A DNA stretch of 64,000 bases, from NCBI GenBank assembly GCA_005281725.1, contig SSBO01000012.1, positions 3,206,194 to 3,270,193 of the forward strand, read 5' to 3'. Within the stretch, counting starts at the first letter, position 1. Every line of letters starts with the position of its first letter. The position numbers and the translations under genes were made by a program. This document shows, in pieces, positions 12,458 through 26,312 of the stretch. The stretch comes from Wuchereria bancrofti (lineage: Eukaryota; Nematoda; Chromadorea; Rhabditida; Onchocercidae). The notes under the pieces were generated by a model that saw only the letters and a list, made by a program, of their open reading frames with translations, did not search any database and was not told the origin of the DNA.

Positions 12458-15400
12458 ATGTCTCTTCCTTACGTGGATTCTCAAATTACTTCTCGATATT
12501 CTATTTCGGAAGAACAACTTATCCCACGACCCACCAAAGTCGCCTCGACACTGAAATTAATATGCAGTAATGTTGCAGCTTTACACCCGTGTAGACAGGG
12601 TGTAGAAGCATGGCCGTCTGTAACGTGCGCCAACATCTATTCCGATAATGATCACGGAGAAGGAAGCGGGACCAGTGACTACAACATAGAGGAAAAAGGC
12701 AGGAGAATGAACAGTAGTAGATATAATACAGCAATGGGAAGATGCTACGACAACGAAATTGATGACGTTCATGGTATTTGCGATGAAGACAACAGTGATA
12801 AAAGCTACCACGACGATGACAAAAGTGTAGATAACACGCAAGAATGGCGCAGAATCAGAATTTGTGAAAACGAACGACGACGACAACGACGAAAATTGAC
12901 GAGATACAAGAAAAGACAATGGTTGGTGGAAAGTGATACAATTACTCAATTTACTGGAACTTTTGTCCTATTTGTTAGCATTATGCAAACTTCACTGGCT
13001 TGTCCTGAAATTATCACATCAATATGTCGTTGTGATGACTCGCAGAACGGTATAATCCTCCAATGCTCACATACTGATGGATCCCAAGTTGTTTACATGT
13101 TAAAAGCTAATCAAATCAACTTGGGTTTGATTCAACAGTTAGAAATGCAAGATTCTGGGTTGAAACATATTCCTGCTGGATTTTTTTCCGGATTATTCAT
13201 CAAGAAACTGGACTTGTCGTATAACAGTATTGTAGATATCGATGAAAACAGCTTCCTGGGAATGAACGATGTTTTACAGGAACTTATGTTACATCATAAC
13301 AATTTAACACAGTTACCATCTAAAGCATTAACACCACTATCAGCACTTTTACGGCTCAATTTGTCTAACAATTCAATTGGTGACATTGAAGCGGAGCATG
13401 CCTTTCCACCATTATCGAAGGTTCATCTTTAATTATTATACTTAATACAACGTATTACCTCTCTCACAAATCCCAAAGAAGGAAGCACCATGCTTATATA
13501 TGAACGACACAGATAACGTATTCTACAGCTGAAATCCTGAAAGATAAGTACACCTTAACATGCATAATTCTTTTTCATTTTATCTTAAGTTCTTACGATT
13601 TAAAGTTGAAAGTTCTCCTAACAGTTACTCAACAGAAACCAAACGTATAATTATGGAAAAAAAGGTGACATTTTTGATACACGTCTGACTGGTGGATCAA
13701 CCTATCATTGTGCTATACCATTACAACTATATCACTGTTATCGTCACAGCTATATGAGTTCCATTTGTGTTTTAGTCATCTACAATAATGATGATAATCG
13801 AAGTTGATAACTATAAGAAATGGACGAAGGGAGAGAATTAGAGATCTGTCCCTATCAAATTTCTATATTCTTTTAACACAAGAAAATCCATATCAAAATA
13901 GTCACAATATATGAAATATATTGAACATGTGAACTATACTAAAAAATATATTTTTTCAGTATATGAAAGAAAGAAAAAATGATTTGCAGCTATACGATAT
14001 TAGCTTAGCGAACAATCGTATATGCCAGATACATAAGAATGCATTTGATGGTGTTAAACATAGCATACAGACGATTAACCTTGGCAGGAACTGTTTGAAA
14101 AAAGTGCCAGCGTCAGGTAAACTTCTCATGCTATATTTACTTTCTAACTAAACTAGCTTCAGTTTGTGCCTTATGCACCACAATCAAACTGAAAGTTATT
14201 AAACATACTAATTCTTCAAATCTCTTTGTCCACTCATTTCTTCATCAATATTCGCCTGTTTGCTATTTCACCAAAATTGCTAGAAATATGTGTTATACCA
14301 AGTGGAATTTATTTGTTTACTAAATTTAGTAATGAAAAGTTGGCTAAAATTTCCATCCAAATTTTAGACAACTGCAGAGAAGTTCCCGTTTTTTTATTTA
14401 TAGCAGTTCGAGGATTCAAACAATTAATGGCACTGCATTTACACAACAACAACATCAGCGCTCTGGAAGCACTGTCATTTATGAACTTGCCACTAATTAA
14501 TTTGCTGAATTTGGCATCAAACCAAATCTCAACCATTCATAATCGAGCATTCCTCAATGTACCCAACTTGCGATACCTCTACTTGACCCGAAATCGAATA
14601 ACTAATGTCAGTAAACCATTAGTTCCTTTACTTTTTTGCCTTTCATTTTCAATCCTCTTTACTGTTTATAAATTTTGAAGCACACACAACAATTACAAAA
14701 CACTACTTTTCCACCTTCCCTTTCTCTCTTCTCCCTCCTTAACACTCTTTAGAATGCATTTTCAATTAGTCTAGGCAGTAACGAATGAATTTAAAGTATT
14801 CCCAATATTATCTTTCATTGTTATCTAATATTAATTTTTTAGTTCAGCAAATATATCAAATGGAATAATTTAAAATTATTTTTGAAAACAGAAGATTGAT
14901 TTAAATCTGGTTTCAGATCTTACCACACCTTTTCGGTTCATTCGAACAGCTCGAAATGCTTGACTTGACTGGAAACCACCTGACTGAACTACAGGAAAAT
15001 TCATTTTCAAATTTGAAAAATTTACGACAACTATACCTAGGTGAAAATCATATCGAGAGAATAAAACCAGGTACTTTCATAAATAGCTCGGTGGTCATCC
15101 TGATTTTGAATTCAAACCGTCTCGAGAAACTTCACGAAGGAATGTTTGATGGATTAACTAAATTGCAACAATTAGCTCTTAAGGATAACCAGGTTTGTTT
15201 TCTACACTGAGAGAAAAATTATACTAGTTATTCTTCATAAAAAAAATTATAACAGTTACTGGTCATTAGTTGCTTATAGGTGTTACATTATCACAATTTA
15301 AGCCAGAATATTTCACTATGAAGTACACTGCTTCTCAGTCTTATTTGGTTTTAAACCATTGAGAAAAAAAAAATATATACATATATATACCGGTAAATAC

Positions 15401-17861
15401 TCGATTTCAATCCATGTCAAGATCTTTTTTGAATTTCTGTTTTCAAAAAAAAAGAAAGAGATTCTGAACCCGTAATCACAAAATTCAAGGAACTGAAAAC
15501 AAAAAACAGGTTGAACCCCTTTCTCGATCACCAAACGAACAGTTGATGATATTAAGTTGTCCATTACTTAAATATCCAGAGCTCATGTTTTCTCAGTTTT
15601 CAAAAATTTCTTTTTCTACATAATTACCTGATATCCAGAAAAAAATTTTTTTATACATTAAAACTGTCTTCAGAAAGAAGGGGACTTATAATTTGTTGAA
15701 TGAACATCAGAATCCAAAAGGTTATAAAAAGTTTCTATACATCTCCATCGTTCAGAAATGTCTTTCCAAATAACAATAATAATAATGAGGCTAATGAATA
15801 GCACTTAGTCTAATAAAAAAAAAACCTGGTAAATAAGTATTTTCAGATCCAGTTCATCGATCAGAATAGTTTTTATTCCAATCAAGGTTTGGCAATGCTT
15901 GATTTAAGTAATAATAAACTGGTAGATATACCACCTTCAACATTTCTGGCTCAAATTAATCTATTTCTTATCGATCTAAGCGGTAATAGACTGGAGCGTA
16001 CACCCTACGAAGCATTCAGCCGACAAGTGAAAATAGTGCTCTTACAGGGTTGGTACTTACAGTTGCTGGATTTAGTAGACAGTTTACATACTTTTAATTA
16101 AGTTGAAACCAGTTGATAAGAATTCACTGCAATATGGTGTACAGACTTTTGATCTGAAGTAAAATGAGACTAACAAGATTTAATTATAGAAAATCCTTTG
16201 GTTTGTTCGGAAGGAGTGCATATGCTACAACAAGGTGTAGGAATCTATATAGCAAGCAGTGAAGACGCTATCTGTGGACTACATAAGAATCCTAACCCAA
16301 ATAGCACTGGTATTACTGATGCCACAAATACACCGCCGACTTCTACCTATTTTATGATGGATAATAGAAAAGATGGCAATTTTAAACATGAAGAGCTTTT
16401 GCTACCTAAATCTCCACCAGTCATTCGTCCAGTATCCAGCATCGAAAATGAAGTTCGTTTGTTTTATTTCAATTATTTCAAACTTTTCAAAATTCGTTGA
16501 AACTTTGAGTATACACAAAAGAGGAAGTAGCTATGGAACGATTTTCCTTAAATTTATTTGTAAAAGTCAAAATACACTTTATGATTTAAGGCAAACAAAC
16601 CAGAAACTAGTGTTCGCGAACAAGAAAAGATCCGTATAAATGAAGTAATTCCAGTAAGACCTGTTAATGCATCTGTAAACATACAACCCAATTTACCTCT
16701 ACAGTCATCAGAAATGTTCAGCACTGAGCAACTGATGAATGCTATGGAAAGTCGAGTAATCACAATTCCTGAATCTCGGAAATCCGGCACGAGAAGATAT
16801 GAAGATAAGGTGTCGAATTACAAGGAAATGCGTACCAGAGACAGAAGCTATCAGCATCCGTTTGACACTAACACAGTACATCCCTTCCCGGTACCATTCT
16901 TAAAAAGCCCCACAAAACTGTCAGAAGCATATGCAGCTGTACCCGGAATAACAACAATTACAGACCTAACATCTGCAAATAACATAACATCCAGCGAACA
17001 AACACTACCACCCAGTATCCTTATTGCTAATCATGTACAGAAATTTGACCACACTACTCCAGCACAAAAGACTGACAGAGATCACACTGGGAAAAATTCT
17101 ATGGAAAATATGAGGGAAGCGCAGGAAAGTGGAGAGATTTTGTTTGATCTGGATAATACAGAAAGGCAAGTTATTCTACACCGTAACCATTGAAGCTACA
17201 CGTAGCTTAAGTATCTAAAATATAATCACGGAATAAAGTTGGTGAGTCAGACCTCGAAATTCAACTTTTCAACTCAATTATCTTAATGATTTTTAGGATT
17301 CTTAGAAAAATGCTAACTATATGCTAACAGCAGTCATCTATTGAAATGTATTCAGACCTGTGAAATTAATATAAAGCCCAAAGTTGATTGATAATTTCTC
17401 GTTCAGTAAATACTGCATCTTTTTTTCTTATCAGGTTGGAACGTGTAACAGCTCCATCAGTGATTATATTGATTTGTTTAAGTACAGTAGCCATTGTTAT
17501 GGCTGCCGTGCTTATTGGTTTATGTATTGCGAAACATCGTCGACTGCAAACTTGCCATGGCTCGATGACAACTGACAGCGCCGCACGTACTAATGCTTAC
17601 GTTGCTGCTCAGCTCGATATGATTTACGGAACAGTAAGACGGGATCGGTAGGATTCCAGCATCTCGAAGTTTATTTGTTCCGTAAATCACATTAAATTTT
17701 CTATGCGGAAAGTACTGTTTCCAGCGAATTCAAGACTCAACCTACAACTAAACGTAACACTTATGAATTTCAGAAATGCACCGATACTAAATCGATTTGA
17801 CGATGGACAACCATGGATTTATGCTCCTGCTTCGTACGGAACTGCCGGTTACTACAAATAG
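12458..17861 (+). CDS. Transmembrane extracellular LRR protein, second of the trio (about 979 aa)
   Basis: Exons: 12458-13420 (frame open back to a CTACAG acceptor at 12226), 13960-14116, 14404-14606, 14917-15192, 15847-16048, 16190-16452, 16591-17165, 17435-17647, 17774-17861. The start is uncertain: in-frame ATGs lie at 12458, 12707, 12734 and 12983. A charged region of about 165 residues, with the basic run RRRQRRKLTRYKKR, precedes a hydrophobic stretch (FTGTFVLFVSIMQTSLA) and the LRR N-cap (CPEIITSICRC). LRRs follow, then a C-cap beginning ENPLVCSEG, a Ser/Thr/Pro-rich stalk of about 200 residues, one membrane helix (VIILICLSTVAIVMAAVLIG) and a short tail ending GTAGYYK. The intron after 17165 has a GC donor (GAAAG/GCAAGT); phase requires it. 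The C-cap split (phase 1 before E-N-P) is shared with the third gene, so they are paralogs. Likely a cell-surface or matrix organiser similar to LET-4-type proteins. Confidence 0.88.
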
Positions 17862-20070
17862 AAGTTTGAGAGCCTAATCCAGGATTAATCATTTAGATCA
17901 CAAGTACTTAAGTCCGGTGCTCAAATCATCCCTTTTTTCTGTCAACATTCCATGTATTTTTTTTTCTTTGTATTTTCATTGTTATCCAGCATATCTACAC
18001 ATCCTTTTTTCCAAGTTAAAAATTTTTCCGAGAAATCTTATAACCGAATTCGTTTTTGTAATTTTTCGATTCGAGATTTTTGCTTAGTTGCTTTAACTCT
18101 TCGTCTTTGATTCAATTTCAAAAAACACTTCACCTAAACTGCTGACGTATTACTAATTCTAATTTGTTACTGCAAGTCAAAGCATATCTAACAGATGGAA
18201 CAAATATGAAGTTCCCTTTTATCCTTAGTTTGCAGATTCTCATCCAGACTACACAAAAAAAAATGTTCTCAGTGCTGCCAGTAAAGAAATTATCCCCAGT
18301 ATTCAGTATCGTATATTCTTATTGGAAAATAAAGAAAAAAAATGATTTTTAAAGCCATTCTGATCGGAAAGAAAAATTATTACCTCATTATTCAATGGTA
18401 AAAGAAAATTATGAACAAAATGAAAGAAGTTAATAGTAACGATAAAATAAACTACAGGAAAAAATGATTTATTTTTTTTTAGTAAGCTTTTTATTCTTAT
18501 TTTTAGTAATAAAATCCAACCTTTTGCTTCTCAGCGCTTCAAAAAATTATCTGTAATTTAAAGAAAAAAATTTTATGGTAACTGCAACACGGGAGAAGCG
18601 ATGGGAACAAGAAATTTTAACGAGATAAAAATCATCTCCAGGTAATCGTCCTTTGTTTCAATCTTTAGCTCTGAAGCACTAAGTGCAAAAAATTATCCAA
18701 ATTGATAATCAAAAATAATGGAAGAAGTTTACGGTATTGCTAATTAGGAAATAGCTTCTAGAAATCACAAAATTAATACATATGCTATAAAAAGTGCGAG
18801 GTGAACGTGGATGTAATGGGAAGGTACAAAGTATCAGACGACAGTCAGGAATCCGTTACTAAACACTACCTCACGATTGTGAAATTCGACCACTCATCCC
18901 AACATAGAAGAGATATAGGAATGGCAATATCAAAATATTCGAACAAAAGTGTAACAAGTGACTTATAAACACTAACCCTTCAGGATATGCTGAGACAATT
19001 TACATTATGTAAATTTATTCCTTGACATTAAAAGATGTATAATATTATTTTAAAAATGAATTCAGCTGGTTCCCATTGGATTTCACCTTAGCCTCATCCT
19101 ATTTTTAAAATTCAAAGTTCTGAAACTGAATCCTCAATTAGGCTAATAAAACTTGAATCGACAAAACCCAATTACACATGGACATAATATAATTGAACAA
19201 CAAATTCGTGTCTTTTTTGAAGCATCTGTGTTACTAATGCACTTCCTCCACAAAATGTTGTGCTATCAGATCGATAATTACTCTGTGAGTTTACTGTTAA
19301 ATAAGGTTTTAAGTTGCAATGAACCAAGAAATCTCTTTCTGAGACGATGTGGAATGTTATATAGTCAGGAACCAACAAATAAAAGTAATATAGGAATATT
19401 TAAGGAATGTAAGCCAAAATAGATATGAATCATGTGAGATTCTTATGAAAAAAAAAGTCCACTCACTATAATACGATAAAAACTGTGTCACTCATCACCG
19501 ATTAACATGATGCACATACAATTTAGAAGCTTGTTTTCCAGTTCAACTACGTACTGTGTATATAGAGTACTATTGTACAAAATTTTGTTTTACAAAATAG
19601 CACGGACAGATGGATCTGTGGCAAGAACAAGCAGGCATGGGTACTGACCTTGACCTAACAACATTTAGTAGATGGCTGATAATGCAGAACTATTTGAATG
19701 TATTGCACAAAAGATATAGAAATATGTGAAGCGAAAAGGACGGCGACCTTCCTGGTACCTGTTATTTCTTCTGCAAACTCCCGCCCCACATTGTCCTCTC
19801 AGCACCCATATCCTCAGTCATCTTACCGCTCACTGTCAGATGTAAATCGTTCTCATCTCAAGCAGAGTCTATTCGTCTACTAATAAACATCTTTTGAAGA
19901 AAACGTGGATGAAAACCCAAGTTCCATCGAATTAATCCACATACTGTACTGGATTCTAAATTTCCACGTCCTTTCACACAGATTCCTCACATCCTTAGAA
20001 TAATCTTCATCTAACAAGCACTTAACCACCAAAATAATTTATTTTAAATTCTGATTTGAACTCTAAAAAA
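17862..20070. other. Intergenic region between LRR genes 2 and 3
   Basis: About 2.2 kb of AT-rich DNA with no frame showing splice sites or motifs on either strand. It contains the 3' UTR of the second LRR gene and presumably the promoter of the third; I cannot point to specific elements. Confidence 0.6.
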
Positions 20071-23000
20071 ATGATGCATTACCGAATAATTTTACTTTTC
20101 TGTGTATTTGTCAGCTCTGCATTAGCATTTTGTCCAACATTTCTGAAAAATCAGACAACTTGTTCTTGCTTTGCTTATATTGATGGTGTCGTGATTCGAT
20201 GTAGTGGCCAAAATGGACCAGCTATAGTGGAACAGCTCAAAAAAACACCAACTGAAATACGCGAACTAGCACTTGAAAAAGCTAACATTGTCGAGGTGAG
20301 GTTTTAAAAAATTAACCCATCCGAAATAAAAAGATGGAGTTTTAAAGTCATAAGTTTGCTTGAAGACTGGAAATAACTTAAGATTATACGATTTTGCGAA
20401 CTACCTCAGTTGTCAATTTCAAATTTGATTAAATCATTTTTTTTTACTAAAATTCAAATTGTGCAACACAGATCGGACGAAATGCGTTCAGAAATCTGCG
20501 GATCAAGAAATTGATTCTCGACAATAATCGTATCCGTGCGCTGCATCCGCAAGCATTCCGTGGTCTGGAATCTGTCATGCTCGAGCTTTCAATTTCTAAA
20601 AATAAGCTCACTGCTATTCCAACCGATTCACTTGTCGGAATGCGCGCTCTACGTGTACTTAGTCTACGCTGCAACAATATTGGAGACATCGAAGCACCTG
20701 CTTTCCAGAATACGTCCAGCATGATCGATTTAAATCTTGAATGTAATCAGGTAAAACTTATGAAATTTAGGTCATTTCTTTTTAAATGGATCTTATAAAG
20801 CTGATGACACTCAAAACACAATCCCAACATTTTTTACTTTCGAACTAAACAAATAGATTAATAAACAAGAAGCACAACTTTCTAAAAGAAATTCACTCAG
20901 ATCTGCAACATCGAAGGATCGGTATTCAATGACGTGAAAGACACTCTGCAAAACCTAATCCTTGATAATAACTGCTTGTCAGCGGTACCTTCCGAAGCGC
21001 TTCGAGGTTTGGATAACCTTATCGGTTTACACATGAAATACAATGAGGTAAGCAACTAAAAGATAATACTATATAAATAACTCTTCCCAAAGACTTCTTC
21101 CAGTTCTCTCCAGAAATGTTCAAAGATTGACAAGAACTTTAACTGATTTTAGGCTTTAGGTAAAGCAATGTACGATGCAACTGAGATAATAAACAGTTTG
21201 AATATTGCGAAGTGCTTCTTTGGTATTTAAAACTTTACATTCAGATTAAACAACTGAAAAACATGCAGTTAACTAATCTAAGCAGTCTAACAATTCTCTC
21301 ACTCACTGGAAATAAAATTTCTACAATTGAAAGTGATTTTATGCCACAAGCCGAGAATCTTCGCTATCTTTATTTGGGTAATAACAATTTAGAAACCATC
21401 GAACGGGGAGTAATGCATCAGTTCAAACAAGTCCAGGTAAAACCTTAATTTTTGCAAAATTTAACTCAAAGATCACTCCAGTTCTAAAACTACTAAGAAA
21501 ATTGGTACTTGTTAAAACAAGAACTTATTGTTTCCTATGTGAAAAAGCTACAAAAATACTGCCTATGAAAAAGCAAAAACCTGGACAAATTAAAATGTTA
21601 AATTGTTCGCTGATTGATTCCTGCTTCAGGTCATCGATATGAGCTATAACTATTTCAATAAAATAACGGGCGACATGTTCTCTGGTCTCGAACATTTACA
21701 ACATCTCAATCTTGAAGGAAATCAAATAAAGGTTACTAATGAAATCACATCTTTTATCTGTTACTTAATAAAAGGAAAAATTATTAACCGAACCTCTTAG
21801 ATACAGAAATTTGAAGTTAGTGTGGTAAGACAATTTCATTATCTTAATTTGATGACATCAAGAAGGAAGAAAAAATATTCCAGGATATAGCACCAGGAGC
21901 ATTTGCAACAACACCATTACTTCTACTGTGGTTACGAAACAACTGTTTGGGATCTATATCACCAAATCTTTTTCAAGGTACACCTTTTCTGCGACAAGTA
22001 TCCCTTGCTAACAACAACATCAGGACAATCGAGGTAATACACACAATTTTAGTATCATTTAGATTACTTTTTATAGCTTATTAATCATCTCGTCTTTATA
22101 GTTATGATCTTTACATTGCCGAGAACTCCTACATTTTTAAAAACTGCTGAAAGAGAATCAATTATGTTGCAGCCCTTAAGTTTCGCACACTTAGCTAATT
22201 TGCATACCTTGGACTTGTCGCACAATAAAATACACGTTATCGAACCAAGTGCCATTATTGGTTCTGATTATCTGATGGTTCGACTACAAGGTTTGTTTCA
22301 TCAACAGTCTTAAAGAGCCGTACAAATAATGGATTAATAAGTGGTTAGAAAACCAATCACTGAACCGAAAAATCTATGGTTTATTTCATACCAAAGATAC
22401 TGTATCCGTCGGAAAGTATATTCCAAAGGTTGAGAGGTGAAGATTTAAACAGTAAGTAGTACGTAATACTCAATATTCTCGTTTTTATTTTATTCAGAAA
22501 ATCCGATGGTTTGTCTACAAGATGGCTTTCACGTTATGAATGGAAAAGAGGCAATAAATCTTACAACGGAGCCCAATTTAATCTGTCAAACAAATTACAC
22601 GAATAATCTGGAGGATATATGTCCCAAAAACAGCAATGTGCCACAACCACCATCATGTTGCTTAAAATCGACATCAGGTATTTTTTTTTTAATTAACAAA
22701 ATTATAAAATATATCACCTGTTCCATAATCGAAGTGTTTCTGGGAAACATGAAAATCTCCCTACCAAAAAATTCCCGAAACATCCAGAAAATTTTCGACT
22801 CAGTTTCAGAAACTGACAAAACATTTTCAACGTTACCTTTGGAAATAAGAACAACTACAATATCAGCAACTGCATCAACTCACGAAACTCTAAATATTCA
22901 CCTGAATAATGCTCGCAGCAAGAAATTCAACACTGAGAGGTTTTTGCGTCTTTCACAACGACCTCCCGGATATCGAACATCACCTTTTCTACGATATCGT

Positions 23001-23403
23001 TTACCAGCACATTCGAAACTTTCAGACACTTCTATACTTGGTAAAAGTTCCAACAGCAAAGCAATCCAAGTGAGTCTTATAATTAATAAATCTAAGAAAA
23101 ATCACTAACAGAATGAATATGGAAATTATTGGAGTCAAGAATTTGGAAGAAAGCTGAGTGAAATGAATTTTAAAGCAAACATGGAATTTAAAGCAACAAA
23201 AACTATGCAATTCTTCGAATAGAAATTATAAATATCCTGATTAGGCTGAACGATCTTCGCGATTAGACAAACATTTGGAGAAAATTCGAGCTCAATTACC
23301 ACCTTATATACGTATCGAATCGAAGGATAAAGAGGAATTCGTGGAATTTGTGTCAGACAGTCATGTGGATTCAGTCCAAACACAGGATAATAAACAACAG
23401 TAA
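20071..23403 (+). CDS. Secreted extracellular LRR protein, third of the trio (about 603 aa)
   Basis: Exons: 20071-20295, 20472-20750, 20901-21047, 21245-21436, 21630-21731, 21884-22033, 22173-22290, 22498-22677, 22810-23069, 23245-23403; phases close throughout. The start is the ATG at 20071, giving signal peptide MMHYRIILLFCVFVSSALA, then an N-cap (CPTF...CSC...C). About 400 residues of LRRs follow, with typical LxLxxN cores, and a C-cap (ENPMVCLQDG...C). The remaining about 170 residues are basic and Ser/Thr-rich with no membrane helix, so the product should be secreted, like C. elegans SYM-1. The 132-nt intron 22678-22809 is phase-neutral and stop-free; its retention would add 44 residues with a hydrophobic stretch. 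An AATAAA lies near 23542. Confidence 0.88.
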
Positions 23404-23643
23404 TTTCCGGATTTTCTATGTACGACCATAAAACCTCAAGAAACGGAACGAATCAAAAAGGTGCTAATAAATTGTCATCATAGACCAAACCCATAAATTT
23501 ATTCATTTTTGTACTTCAAGTTGCTATTATACTTCAAAAATAATAAAATACCGTAATATTTAGACTGTGGCATTATCAAATGTCCCGTGTAATCAAAAGT
23601 GAAACCTTAATAAGAAAAATTGGACTGAAATTTAAATAAGGCA

Positions 23644-26281
23644 TTAAAGATAACCATAATTAAAGAAAACTACATACATGCATTTTGCAAAAAATCCCAC
23701 AAAAATTCTGTGAAAAAAAAACTTGCCATCTGAAGATGTCGCTGGTGATTGCAGCACTGTTTCCTTAAGATCGTAGGGAGTTGGAACTGGCTGAATTGGC
23801 AGTATAATATTAAGTTCAGCCTGGAACTGGTTGAGTTTACTCAAAAACATATTAACTCTCTTTAGAAATATGAGTGTAGACTGAAAAACTAGAAGACCAT
23901 TACGTCAGTATAATTAATAAAAATGGATATACCTCATCTAAGAAGCAAATCATTTCAATTGCCGGACCATTTCCATTGCTACGGTTAGCAGAGAAAAATT
24001 TCTGGTCATTAACAAGTTGATCCACAAAAGTTGATATACAAGAAATTAGACGCATGATTTGAAGAAACTGGAAATGATCAACCGCAATTCGAATCTTCGA
24101 CATCGGTTGCAGTGCCATACTTACCTAAAAAGCAAAAGTACCACTTCTTTCTATCGCCGAAAATTTTTCTTCTTGTAGTTTTAAACATCCAACATGAAGT
24201 TTACGAAAAAGGAATAAAAATATTTAAACCCGAAAGTTTTCAGAAACATGTAACCACAAAAAAAAAAAGCAATCAAAATGAATTCCAAATATCCAACCTT
24301 CACTGGTTTAACACTAAGAAGCGCATGAAATGCAACATCACCAAGCAAAGGTGTATTCGATATTTCTTCCGCAAAATCTGTGTTTATCCGAACCGGTGAT
24401 GTATTTATCCAAATCCGCTCCGCTAAAATTGTTTGAAGCAGTAAATCAAGAAATTAAATCATGTTCCAAACTATATAAACAAATGATTAATTCCTTATCG
24501 TTTAGATCCAACCAATCGGATAACTGGTCTCCAAGGGACAACTTAAATAGTGGGAACCACAAAAATATACATTGGCGGAGTTTCTGAAGTCAGAAAGTTG
24601 TTGCTTTGCACTGGGGTTTTTAAAGTGATAAATCGCGAAGATAACAAATAGTACACGTATAGTACAAAATAATAAATAGTTGTTACCTTCATCAACATTC
24701 TCACACGAATTTTGATTCAGCTGTAAGACGAATTCCTTCAATTTCTCAGTGCTAACCAGAAGGCCAACATGGTCGATAAAATCGATTGTATTTGATGAAA
24801 TCGACTTGAAAAACGAATTTGACTCGTCACCGGAAACTGTTTCGTAATTAGTAGCCAGCAAAGTGCTCATGCTTATCACAATCCTACGTGCGAAACGCGT
24901 ATCCGATACAAACGAGTCTTTTAACGGTATTATTATCTGGAATTTTGCCCGATTTGAAAACTCTTTACTTCACTTTCACATTCTACTGGATAAATAAATG
25001 ATCGAAAATAGAAAAACGAATTTGTTAAAGACAAAATTTCTGGTTGTGTTTTACAGCAAAGCACTTATCAAAAACCGTCTTCTTTTCGCTTTCAACTTCA
25101 ACAGACCAAAAGTCAAAAAAAAAAAGACCGATAAAGTCATTATTTTTGATGAAATGATCGATTCATTTTCTTTGTATATACCTTGGGCATAAATAGATTG
25201 ATGCGCAGATAGGTTTTGGGTATCTTTGAGGCTTCAGGCATTGCGCTAGAGATTTGCTGAAAAATATAATTTTGCTTGAATAAACCATACTTTGAAAATC
25301 AGTGTAACTTAAAAAGATAGGAGATAATTCGTAAACTTACCAAAGCATATTTAATGTCATCGATTATGAATAAGAGCCATCGAATCGTTCTTTGATCGAC
25401 TACGAAAAAAAATGGACCAAGTAAAAGATGTGTGATGTTTGAGGGCACTGAAAATCGATTGATCAAAACAGCATCTAATTGAATAGTAATTCCTTAAACA
25501 TTTCAATTAAAATGAATAAAAGCTATTGCCTGGGAAATTTTCACATGTTGGGTGATAAAAAGAGGTAAACTCGAGATGGAAAACAGGATAATCGCCTCGT
25601 GCTGTGATGTTCAATTTACGATCCGACATGAACAGATTAAACAATGCTTCTTTTTTGGAATTCATATCCGTCACACATTGGACAATAACATCATATATTC
25701 GTATCACACAATTCTGAGACATTAACTCTGGCCACAAATCAACTATTCGAGATTGTGCACTAGCATCTGCAAAGGAAAATGAAAATGTAAAAAAGCAAGT
25801 GGAAATCAAAATTTGAAACATGAGTGAGCCAAATGACTATAATCAAAAAAAAGTGAACAACCCAAACCCAATTCAGTGCAAAGCTTTCGCAGATGGAACT
25901 GTAATATTTTATGGACCCAGGTAGCACAATGATTTGCGTTATCATATCGAATCCAATCACTACGATCAGATATAGCGTTGTTAGCTGGATAAAAATCAAC
26001 GGACAGGCGCAGTAAGGTTACCTGTAGTGCACCACAAATAATATCCCAATCTTCAGGATAACCTGGAAACTTGATTCAGTTCACAAAATTAATAAAAAAA
26101 CCAAAGCTAAAAGACAGGTGGATTTAAGCGAAAGTTGAAGTCCAAAATCAAACAAGAATGTAAAAAAAAGCAAAATTTAAATCTGTGTCGAAACTTTGCA
26201 CCACTTGGATTTTAGAAGTTACTGAACAACGCGGAATAATAATATACATAAGTTTCGAATGAAAAAAAAATTTCATGTATG

Positions 26282-26312
<31 letters not shown>

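Noticed and set aside
12519..12949. Minus-strand frames opposite the long first exon of LRR gene 2
   Set aside because: Shadows of a confidently coding, codon-structured exon; no motif or splice logic.
24502..24879. Continuous minus-strand frame running past exon 14 of the BLTP3-type gene
   Set aside because: Read-through of a GTAAC donor into intron; downstream family sequence is in another frame, requiring splicing.
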